Positions 23,962 through 35,100 of a stretch of 64,000 nucleotides of DNA are shown piece by piece (the stretch's first letter is position 1; each line of letters begins with the position of its first letter). Under the pieces are notes generated by a model. That model was not told the origin of the DNA. It was given only the letters and a program-made list of their open reading frames with translations, and did no database searches. The position numbers and the translations under genes were made by a program. Source of the stretch: Beroe forskalii (taxonomy: Eukaryota > Ctenophora > Nuda > Beroida > Beroidae); contig WFMF01000104.1 of assembly GCA_011033025.1 (NCBI GenBank), forward strand, positions 62,001 to 126,000, in the 5' to 3' direction.

Positions 23962-25560
23962 ATGAAGTTACTAATTCTAGTGGCTACGATCCTTGCTCTG
24001 ACCAGGTCAGAAGATGTCCGGGACTTGTTTCGGCAAGCTATGGCAAAGTATGCTAAGGCAGACGGCATCCTGAAGTCCGAATCCCCCACTATGATGGAGA
24101 AAAGGTTCAGATCTTTCCTCAAATTCCATGCCATGGTGGAAGAAGTGAACAACGATGACTCACTGCCCTACACAGCTGCAGACAACTTCATGTCCGTTCT
24201 TACTGAGGAGGAACGGATGCTCCGTCTTGGTTTGAACATCACAGGACACGAATTCGACAACTCTGATGACAACGATGAAATCAACCTCCTCAGCAGATCT
24301 CCCATTCCAGACAAGAGAGACTTCAGTCAGGTCATATCTGATATCAAAGATCAGAGTACCTGTGGTTCTTGTTGGACTTTCGGTGCTACTGGAGCTCTTG
24401 AAGGAGAGATCTACTTCGCAACAGGAAACAAGAAAGTGAGTCTGGCAGAACGGGAGTACATGGAGTGTGTGAACACTAAAAAAGATGCTTGCGATGGAGG
24501 GTGGCCCACTAACTGCTACACTTACTCCAGGAACACTGGTAGGATCGCCCCAACCAGTGCCTACCCTTACGCCACCTGGGACAGAAGGAAGTGCCACGCT
24601 GACGCCAGCACCCCTAATGCTCTCGAGGATAATAATGTGCAGGTAACTGGCTACACGTACACTGGACAAGGCGATGTGAAACTGTTGGAGGCTGCAGCAT
24701 CCCACATCATTTCTGTGGCTATCTATGCCAATGGTTACTTCATGGGTTACGACAAGGGAATGTACATTGACAGCAGATGCCAGGATAGCGTAAACCACGC
24801 AGTGAACGTTGTGGGCTACGGAGTGCACAGCACTGGGAGAAAGTACTGGAAGATAAGGAACAGCTGGGGACGATACTGGGGTGAGAGCGGCTACATGTTC
24901 ATGGATCGTGAGAAGGAAAACATGTGCCAGATCTCCAAGTACCCTCACATCCCCAAGGTGATGTGCAGGAAGTTTGGTGCCTGCACGGCTCCCAACCCAG
25001 ACGATGGTGACAGTTCCGGGGATGAAGAAGATGAGGAAGAGGAAGAGGATCAGGATGATAATAGCAGCGATGACTTCACATATGATGACGTATGCTGGAC
25101 CAAGAGGTACTTCAGCACCTGTATGAAGAAGTTGAAAAAGGCTAAGTATCAGTGTGAAGTCAACCCTGACCAGTGTATCTTAGCAAAGATAGCTAAGAAG
25201 TGTCACTTGGGTACCAATGAAGGGACATCTGGAAACAACTATGTTGAGGTTCCCAGTAAATGCAGTAATGATCCATCTGCCATTATGGACACCGGTTGCA
25301 GAGAGAAATCCTTCCTAAGCGGCTGTTTGAAGACAATGGATGCTGCTGTGAAGGCTTGCGAAAAAGAAGTCGAAGCTAGCAAGTGTTTGATTGTGAGGCA
25401 AGACAAGTGCTTCTATGCTACAACCACCAAAACTTCCGGATCCAGATGGATAGAAAGACCGGTGAAGTGTGAGGAAGAGTGCAACAGTGCTGCAGGCATG
25501 GTTCTGTGCAGTGACTGCAACTGCTGCAAACACAAGCACATGTGCGCTGACACCAATTAA
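23962..25560 (+). CDS. Papain-family (C1A) cysteine protease with acidic linker and duplicated Cys-rich tail, intronless
   Basis: A 532-residue single-exon protein. Residues 1-16 form a signal peptide (MKLLILVATILALTRS). About 20-95 is an I29-type propeptide with a KRFRSFLKFHAMVEEVN helix. The mature domain runs about 115-335 with Gln131, catalytic Cys137 (QSTCGSCWTF), His279 (VNHAVNVVGYG) and Asn300 (IRNSWGRYWGESGY), so all catalytic residues are present, as is a CDGGWP motif. After residue 345 comes a very acidic linker (DEEDEEEEEDQDD). Two related Cys-rich repeats of about 60-70 residues follow (VCWTKRYFSTCMKKL to VEVPSKC; GCREKSFLSGCLKTM to IERPVKC), then a CSDCNCCKHKHMC end. Ordinary cathepsin L-like enzymes end near residue 335, so the tail is an addition of unknown role. 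It is probably secreted or lysosomal. No introns, unlike all neighbours, which suggests origin by retroposition. Confidence 0.9.
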   Translation: MKLLILVATILALTRSEDVRDLFRQAMAKYAKADGILKSESPTMMEKRFRSFLKFHAMVEEVNNDDSLPYTAADNFMSVLTEEERMLRLGLNITGHEFDNSDDNDEINLLSRSPIPDKRDFSQVISDIKDQSTCGSCWTFGATGALEGEIYFATGNKKVSLAEREYMECVNTKKDACDGGWPTNCYTYSRNTGRIAPTSAYPYATWDRRKCHADASTPNALEDNNVQVTGYTYTGQGDVKLLEAAASHIISVAIYANGYFMGYDKGMYIDSRCQDSVNHAVNVVGYGVHSTGRKYWKIRNSWGRYWGESGYMFMDREKENMCQISKYPHIPKVMCRKFGACTAPNPDDGDSSGDEEDEEEEEDQDDNSSDDFTYDDVCWTKRYFSTCMKKLKKAKYQCEVNPDQCILAKIAKKCHLGTNEGTSGNNYVEVPSKCSNDPSAIMDTGCREKSFLSGCLKTMDAAVKACEKEVEASKCLIVRQDKCFYATTTKTSGSRWIERPVKCEEECNSAAGMVLCSDCNCCKHKHMCADTN

Positions 25561-26100
25561 TGGGCCCTGATGGGATGATATTTTGATGTAATCCTTTATT
25601 TCAATGTAACATGCATAGTTCTAGTCAAACTTTGTTTCATTTTACTACATGGGTAAATGCAAATGGGTATCTTGATTGATAATGTCACTCACCGGCCATT
25701 TACCAGACCATTACCATTTGGTAGCATACTACTGGTGTAATTTTGTGCGAAGTGGGTCGTAGACCGTAAAGGGGTAAATCAAGAGTCGTGACTTCTCACT
25801 CTTTACATGAATACAAAATATTATTAGCAAAAAAACAGAATTAGCAAAAAAACGCTAGAAACTGATTGGCCATTGGGTTACTCTTTTTCATTTTTTCAAG
25901 ACAATCTGAAATCAACATGTCAACACTTCAATGGGCGTCAACCTTATATCATTATTTAGATATGTCTTATTCACGGATTTAATTCATCCCTTGCCCTTGA
26001 TTAAATGGTCATTGCTGTACAGGTTTACCCCCTTGAATAAACTTAAATAAACTTAAAATAATGGGGATATGAAACACGAAAATACTTGATTGTTTGAGCC
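25561..26100. other. Spacer between the protease gene and PCCA
   Basis: AT-rich 3' flank and PCCA 5' flank. ATGGGTAAATG- and GCAAAAAAAC-type phrases occur twice, but no conserved element or gene is seen. The PCCA promoter must lie here; no clear TATA box. Confidence 0.4.
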
Positions 26101-29100
26101 ATGGTCAGAGCTGGGATCTTGACACACCTAAAAAGGTCCCTTCAAAGTGCTGCTGCTGCTACAAAGCCCTTTGATAAAGTGAGTACGATACTCATTCACC
26201 ACAAACCCTTTCTCGGACTGAAAAAAATGCAAACATTTGAAAAAATAACTTAATTTGAAGTACTGAAATCTAATATCCGATTCATTGGTCACTACTTCAA
26301 GACACAATCGTACACTAGATCTAGAGTTAATACCTCAAGAGATCTAATTATACTTGGATAACACGAATTAATCAGGTTCTGATAGCCAATCGTGGCGAGA
26401 TCGCGTGTAGAGTTATGAAGACCTGTCAAACTCTTGGCATCAAGACGGTTGCTGTGCACAGTGACGTAGACGACCGGGCACTCCACGTGCGAATGGCAGA
26501 CGAGGCAGTCTGTGTGGGGCCTGCTCCTAGCAACCAGAGTTACTTGAACATGGAGGTTAGTTACTGCTCCTAGCAACCAAAGTAACTTGAAAATGGAGGT
26601 AAGTGACTACTCCTAGCAACCAAAGTTACTTGAACATGGAGGTTAGTGACTGCTCCTAGCAACCAAAGTTACTTGAACATGGAGGTTAGTGACTGCACCT
26701 AGCACCCACTAAACTCCATAGCCTAAATTATGAACTATAAAGTTGATGACGTGAACCGTAGGCAGAGTGATAGGATATCATTATCTCCACCTCAGGCTAT
26801 TATCGAGGCGGCTGTGTCCACTGGCGCTCAGGCTGTCCACCCTGGCTACGGGTTCCTCAGTGAGAACTGCAAGTTCGCTCAGCTGCTCGAGGAGAATGGA
26901 ATCGCTTTCATCGGACCCAAGGAGAAAGCTATTGAGGTGAGCAGCTGGCGCTTTGGAGTGTTTTAGGAGCACTGGACTCTGAACAAAAATTCTAAAATCC
27001 TTTAGATCCACATGTTCTGCTATTATAGTTATAGGATATTTTCTATAGTAAACTTGATGTGTATTTTCATCGTATTATCTGAGATATATCTGAGTATCAA
27101 TCAGGCGATGGGGGATAAGATCGAGAGTAAGATCATAGCGAGGGCTGCACAAGTTAACTGCATCCCTGGGTTTGATGGTGTGGTGGAGGATGAGACTGCC
27201 GCCGTCAGGATAGCAAACGAAGTGGGGTTAGTACTTAGCAACCAGACACAGTCCTATGTTTTCCAAATTCTCTTTATTTTGGGATAAATATGTGACACAA
27301 ATTTTAAAATCTAACCCCTTTAAATCCAGAGAATTTACAATTTTTAAGGTTTACAGAATCGATTGGAATCAATTCATTGTTCAATTTTCAAATCCTCGCG
27401 AAGTCGTGAGTTAATTTTGTTCTTGTTTTCAGGTACCCTGTCATGATCAAGGCTTCAGCGGGGGGAGGAGGAAAAGGTAGGCAAAAATATCAAAAGATCA
27501 AAGATTTTGTGACCCAGATAAACCTGACGCACTTGTGATAAGTTAATTTTGTAAGTTGAAAAATGAAATTACTAAATAGGAGTGATATTTATCAATAAGA
27601 CATTCGTGTCAGGTATGAGGATTGCATGGAATGACGCTGAAGTCAAGGAAGGGTTTAAACTCAGTTCAGAAGAAGCAGCCTCTAGCTTTGGAGATGATAG
27701 GCTTCTCATTGAAAGGTTATGAGCCATTGTGAGGTCATTACCGTGGTGCAATGGTGTCTCGTACACGGCGTATTACGACGCGCGTTGTGCTTTCTTGCTG
27801 CGCGCAAATGGAAAGCAGATTTGCGCGCAGCAAAAGCACAACGTACAGCGTACTACGCTGCGCACAAAATAATCAGGACACAACGGAAAAGAATATGAAG
27901 GAACCACTTTGGACCCTGCAAAATATTATGAAACTGCATCCTATAAGATTTTAGACTGGGTATTATACGCTAATTTAACGACGCATAGTGGTATTGAAAC
28001 CACTTTTGCACGAGGCAAGCCGATTATGAAAATGTATCTAATCACACGATTTGAAGCCGAGTGTTGATTAGTACACTAATGTGCACGAGGCGTCAGTCGC
28101 TGATTGCATTGTATTATTGTAAGTTCACGACAATGTAACACGTGTGATTAACAGGTACATTGACAATCCCCGGCACGTTGAGATACAGATTCTAGCAGAC
28201 AGCCACGGGAACTGCATTTACCTGAACGAGAGGGAGTGCAGTATCCAGCGCAGAAACCAGAAGGTACCTGCATTTACCGAAATTTCATGAATTGTACTGG
28301 GGTCCTTCCCGAAAAAACGGACTTAAATTTGATTTGAAATCTTAGCGCAAATTCGTAAATAGATTTCAGAATCAACCCCCAGGAAAAATCGTTAATATCA
28401 CCGATGCCACACGAGACTGAAAGTGACTTATTCATCAGGTTGTTGAGGAAGCTCCGAGCTCCTTCATTACTCCTGAGGTTCGGAAGGCGATGGGAGAACA
28501 GGCCTGTCAGCTAGCCCGTGCAGTCAACTACCAGGTATACTTGCAGCTGGTTAACTTGTGACCCAGAGTCAACGGTTCTGCTGCAGTTTGATCAATACCC
28601 ACTTTAGCTCAGAAGCTTGGTTCTTACACTTCATGATAAATTTTCCATCTCGTGCTCTAAAAGTAAACGCTGGAACTCGGATAGCAGTCACTTTTACCGT
28701 GGTAACTAGACCTTCTTTAAAAGCGCAGCGTGTTACGCCTTGAATGGTTGCTTTTTTGTAGCGAGTTACAGCTTGCAAATGTGTCATGTGATTTGAAATG
28801 TGATTTACTTACTTTCGCATAGAAAGTAAATTTTTTGCTTTGTTACCCCTCGCAAAAAAGAACAATTGCGCGGCTTAATGCGCGGCGCAAGAAAAGGTCA
28901 GGACACCACATCTGATGCCAATATGTTTCCCAGAGCGCCGGTACTGTGGAGTTCCTGGTGGACAGCCAGAGCAACTTCTACTTCCTGGAGATGAACACGC
29001 GCCTCCAAGTAGAGCACCCCATCACTGAGTGTATCACGGGGGTGGATATCGTTCAGGTAGAGTGGCTGATTTCACTTACCTATGTTCAATATTGCTGGAA

Positions 29101-32100
29101 ATTTCTGACATAACCACTCTCCGAATTGCTCCCTCCCCAGTCCCCATATTATGTCCCACCCCTGCATATGCCCCAAATCCCTAAAATGCCCCTCCCAATA
29201 TGCCAAACCCACAATATACCCCTAACAAATAATATGCCCCACCCCATATTATACCCCATCCCATATAATGCCCCACGCCATAATATCATGATATGAATCC
29301 CTGTGAATATCCATGGCATAATTTATACCGGTAAGAATTCCTTGATAGAATATATTTTTGTGAGTTTCTACTGAGTGTAATTATCAATTATCATACTACC
29401 ACAGGAAATGTTGCGAGTGGCAGCGGGGCACCCCCTCTCCTACACACAGACTGACATCCCCATCAAAGGCTGGGCAGTGGAGTGCAGAGTGTACGCTGAG
29501 GACCCCGTCAGATACCTCCCCTCTATAGGTAAGAGACATGTTTTGTCTGGATTCGTATTTTCGAAGGTTAGAATGCAATTAAGCGACATTTTATGCACAG
29601 AAATTAAAATTTCGATTAAATTCGACAACTTGTTTTCTTGAAGTCTTTTATCAGCATCTTAAGCTTGAGCTATCATCAATGTAGTTGCATCAGAGACGTA
29701 TTCCTTTCCATTGAGAGTGATAACTGCAACATAATCCCCGCCCGTCCTATTCCGCTTTCCCACCTTGTACTTGATTGCTCCTTTCTTGGTGACTTTCTTG
29801 CCCTTGCACTGTACTGGTTTCCCCTCGATTAGCTTGCACACCTTCACCTGGCTTTTCTTCAGCTTCTGTCCACTGGAATTTTCTACGGTGAAAAACATCA
29901 GGCACTTCTTTTTCATTTGACACTTGACAATTGGTTCCTTTGGTGTCACTACAATTTCAATCTTCTCCTCCTCTTTCACAGTGACTTTAAATGTAGCATC
30001 ACTTGTCTTATCTCCAAGTGTTGCCTGGCATCTCCATTCACCTGAGTCATCCAAAGCGGCAGATTTAACTTTTAGAACCTTTTTGTCACCTGATATCCCT
30101 GTCAAGTACTCTTCCTCTCCTTTGAACCACTTTATGTCTTTCTTCAGCACCCCCTCAGCATCGATCTCACAGGTCAATGCGATCATCTGTCCCTCGGTAA
30201 CGGTAACCTCAGGATTAACTGCCTTGACCCAGTCTGAAGCACAGAAGGGGCAGCAGTCGTCAGCTTTCACAGCCTCGATCTGATCAGCTGCACAGGAGAG
30301 GGCAGGACAGGGTAGATCAGTGCAAGACATGGCTCCATGCTCTTGACATGTGCACCTTTGACACTCTCCCTTCTTATCGATATCATCTCCTACGTTGTAG
30401 AATTTCCCTTCAAACAAGCACTTGCATTGAGAGGCGTCCACACACTGTCCATCCTGAAGGAACTGCCCCTTTGGACAGAAGCAGCCCCTGTCAGTCCCTT
30501 CTTGCTCTGGGTTCCTTTCCAAGCAGGTGGGAGCAGGAACGGGACCAGCAGCCATGTAAACTCTCCCTTCAGGACAATCATACGGACAATACTCCACCTC
30601 TCTTCTCCAGTCAGAGATATCCACTCCATGATGTACGCAGTTTGTTGCGTACGTGTCAAAGACTGAGCATGCACAGTTGGCTTCGAGAAAGCAGTTGCAG
30701 ACATCTTCCATGCAGTCAGAATAAGGACCCTCCTTGTCATTTCCATAAGGCACTGCGCTGTGACAAGATGAGAAAGGACTTCCCTTGAAAGCGTCACAGA
30801 TTTCAGCGGCAACTCGGTACCCATCATCTACTCTGTCACAAGGGTGGACAGGGTTTGGAGGAGCAGGACAATTCTCGTCGTATTCCTGGTAGTGAATGCC
30901 TGCGGAGTTGGGACTACCGCCAACCAAATCATCTGACGGGTTGCCGTTGAAGTTTCCACACAGACCCTCCGTCAGTACTGCACAGGACCCGTGGAGGGAG
31001 ATGGCGGCGTTTATGTACCTGCCGGCGTGAGAAGCCCTGATCCTGGCAGCAGGAACCCGGCCTTTCCTCATCTGGTACACCACTATCTCCAGCTGTCCGT
31101 TATTCTGGATCTTTATTATGTCTCCGTTGGTGAAGGTCTTCACGTAGGGTAGCTTGACTTGTTCTCCGTTCACCTTTGCCACATAGTTGTTGGAGATGCT
31201 GTAGGTGTTGCCGTAGAACTGCACCTCTGCACGCCCCGTGTATCGGGGGGCTCGACCAAGGAGGTCAAAGTTCTTCAGGAAGATGGTGAAATCATCACAG
31301 CTCGCTGCTTGATAGGTGCATGCTCCATGGAAGTTGAAGTACTTCCCGTCAAATGAGCGGTAGTGAGGGTCTCCTGAGCTGTAGCACATCCCAGTGCTGG
31401 GAATGCACCTCGGCTGGCATGTCGTCTGATCAGTCCACTTCTGGTGTCCCGCAGGGCACGAAACATGGCCCCCTTCGCACAGGCAAGCGAAGTTTCCATC
31501 AGGACCACATGTGCACCGAGCATTATTATCATCAATGTAATGTTGTCCTTCAAAGTAATCCTTCCCATTCTTGTCTTTGCAATCTGCAGAAACATTTCAC
31601 AATTTAAATAAGTTTTTAATTTGCATACCTAATTTCAGTGAATTTCTGATCTTATTTCAGTTAGTTATTTTAATAGTTAATTCAGTGGAAAAGGTAATTA
31701 AGTTACGATCTGTTCTTAGCAGTACTACTTTGATTCCTTCTATTGGGCGATAGTTAGCTCTCTAGACAAGGTTATTTGTATCAAGAAGCAAGATTACCTG
31801 GCGCACAGACGACTTCGTAAACACTGTTAGCCCAGTCACCACCCCTCCCACTGGCACAATTATTTGCTCGTCCATATCTCGTATACTCGTTATGAGCATT
31901 TGACGAAGTGAAACACTCAGTTCTGTACTGAACTGCGTAAACTTTCCAGCCGTTTCTTGCAGCGTGGTTTTTGCAGTCTTCTACTGGGTTATTTGAGTTG
32001 AATCTAATACCACCAGATATTGCCCTGTTGGCGTTGTCTCTCCAGCATCCCAAAGATTTGGCTGTGCATGCTGCATCAACTCCTGTATGAATGTGAATTT

Positions 32101-35100
32101 CAATATGAGTTAGATCATGCCTTTCTAACGTGAAAAAAATATGTTCTTAAGATTTGAAAATACTTTCACAGATGTTCATGAACCTAGGAGGACCGCATGA
32201 AAAACAAAATTTGCTAGATTTTAGCCTTTGAAATTGAAAAGATTTGGAAAAGATTCTGGCTCACCATGTAGGAGCGTTAGTGTTCCCAAGGCAACGAAGC
32301 TCCAGATGAGTGGTAGCATCTTGTTGAAAATAAACCTTGTTAGGAAAACCAAGCAAAGTTAGCAAGTACCAAAGCTTTAATTGAATTTGATTGATTCCAT
32401 TTGCAGTTGGCGGGTTCCAAATCACCAAGAGAAACTAGAGAGACATTAGTTGATGAGACTTACTGACGTTACCATTCCAATTACTCGAAATAACCCCATG
32501 GGGGATAGGTCTTGACTTCTTTGTGTCTCTTAATAACCTACGGTCTTGGATAATTAAAGTTGGGGTTGTGAATTGGCGAATTCTTGATTTGAGGTAACGC
32601 AATAGCAGCTGAAGCAGTATGTTATTTACCAGAGCAATTTAAAACTTATTGGCCTGGTATTTTAATTTTAATCTACGAACTACAGTACAGAAGTGCTGTA
32701 GTCCGATCCATCCATATCTCAGGGTTACAAATGAGCAAATGGCAGTATAATTCATTATTGGATTTAATATGTTGAATTCTAATATTATTAAATAGAGATT
32801 GGCAATTTTCAACGAAAAGGTGACACCCCCCTCGCTAAGGTAATAAACTTACTCTAATACTCTTCTTGCTTTCTCGCAGATTCTGTCATCTGGAAAACTT
32901 GTTTCGTCTTACTTAACGCCTTAAGTCCATGATTGTTACTGGACTAATGAAATCGACTATTGAAATGGAGAAATGGGTGCCAACGGGGGTCTCTATGATT
33001 AATTGGAAATGGTACTTCTCTATCAAAAATTAGAATCTAATATCTATATTAAGGAATGTTAATTATCAGAAATTTAATTTTATACCGTTTTATAAAATTC
33101 AAAACTATCATTTGGGAGCTAAAACTCTCAGAACGAAATTTTCGCGTTAACATTACTACTGCAGTAGCTGGGGGCAAGGTCGTGTACCCTTCATTGTCCA
33201 GAAGGTTTCTCAACGGTTTTCGGTACTTTAGACCATGCTGAAAAAAACGTACTTGCTGGCGTTCGATGAATCGACGTCAGGAGGGGTGATATGGCCACGC
33301 CCATTTTTGCCCTCAGGCAGTGATATAAGATCAGATTATTTCGACTTCTGATGGTCATAGAGACTTCGGAATTGAACCAGGGTGTCAATCTCATCGAGGG
33401 GAACAACTTTTTCTCTGACAACTTTTTTGTCAGATAATTAGTTAATTGGCCAATTAGCTAATTGGGCAATTTTCAAAAATTCGAAAAAAACTTTTTGGCT
33501 TAAAATGATCAAAATTTCATGAAACGTGGAAAAAAGTGTTTTTAAGAATATTTTGAAAATTTTTTCACTTCGAAAATTTTCTGACTTAGAAATTTTTTTG
33601 AAAAATCTTGAGCGAAAAAATCGAAATTTTCATTTTTTGCATCCTTTAACTTTGTCCAACAATGTTTGACTGCTAAAAGTCACTCTGAGACTGTGGTTGT
33701 TTTTTGCAACTGCTGTTCTGACAGCATATTTTACAGCTCCTACTGGGAGTGTGCCCTCTTCAGAACGTGTTTCAGAGCCAGGATCACCACCGTTGAGTGT
33801 TTACAAGCAGCTGACCACCCTGTTCCTGACCACTCCAACCATGGTGCGCAGAGAGCTGCCTCCACCGTCAACTTGCAGAAGCAGGAGCTTAAGAGCAAAG
33901 CTGTGGAAACTGAACACCCTTGCTGCTGATACCTCCACTTGAAGCCAAGATGGGCTGCCCCTCCTCCCTTCTTAGGATAGCCAGACGGACCTGTGCCCGG
34001 CAAGAAAACCCCCTGTTATCCCCAAAAACTGTAATACTCACAAAACTTTCTGACTTGATTCTCCCTCTCACAACAACCAGTGCCTCCTGCTTTGGGAATT
34101 GGGACTCCTGACACACTGAACAAACACCAATGCTGCCGGCATGGTGGACTACAATCACTGGATTATGGATGACACCCAAAAGCTCAAAAGTCCTTCCTCA
34201 CCCAGCCTCTATAAACAGCTCTTCACCATTTATGATTTCTTCCCAGACGTACTGCCCCTCCTTGTTCTAACTTTGTCCATCAATGTTTGACTGCTAAAAG
34301 TAACTGTGATGGCTTTTTGTATCTGACAGCATATTTCGACAGCTCCTTCTGGAAATGTGCCTTCTTCAGAACTTGTTGCAGGGCCACGATCAGAGGAAAG
34401 CTGTGACAGAGGAACGCTGTGGCAACTGATTTCGCCAAGTATTATTTGGGGAGGTCAATTCAATGGAGGCGTCATAAGTAAGGCACTTAAAGCGCCTTAC
34501 TTATGATGCCTCCACTGCACTTGATTTGAAGATATGGCCAAGATGGGCTGCCTTCCTCCTCCCTACTGGAAGAGTGCTCTTTTCAGAACTGGTTGCAGAG
34601 CCACTGTTGAGTGTTTACAGGCAGCTGACCACCCCTGTTACTGATCACTCCAATCATGATCGTGCTCCACCTTCAACGTGCGGAAGCAGGCAGGAATTGC
34701 CTCCCCTTTCTCCTTTGCTACTTGCCAGGTTGCTATGATAGCCATACGGACCTGCCAGGCTGCCCAGCCTGGAGAACTTCTGTTCTCCCCGATACAGTAC
34801 CTGGAAACCCCATCCTCTCTCTCGCACACTACAACCAGTGCCTCCTGCCATGGGACTCCCGAATCACTGGACAGACACCTATGCTGTTACCATGCTGGAC
34901 TGTACTTCACTTCTTCAAGCAGTTTATGCATATCTGTCGAGTAGAATTGCTGGGTGATTACCAGATTGAGAACTCGCCAATCAGGGAGGACTTCGCTGGG
35001 AATGGAGCAATCTCCTTCAGACAGAGTGAGGATAACCCTCAAGCCCTTCTTCCTGTAGACATGGCTGCCTTCACCTCCTACTAACCTACTTTGAGGCTAC

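Noticed and set aside
24160..24948. 262-residue antisense frame in the protease gene
   Set aside because: Shadow frame of a strongly conserved protease; no recognisable features.
33666..33942. Transposase fragments in the inverted arms at 33-36 kb
   Set aside because: Searched by eye for DDE/DDD spacing and zinc-finger motifs; none visible, frames are broken and mirrored in the other arm.
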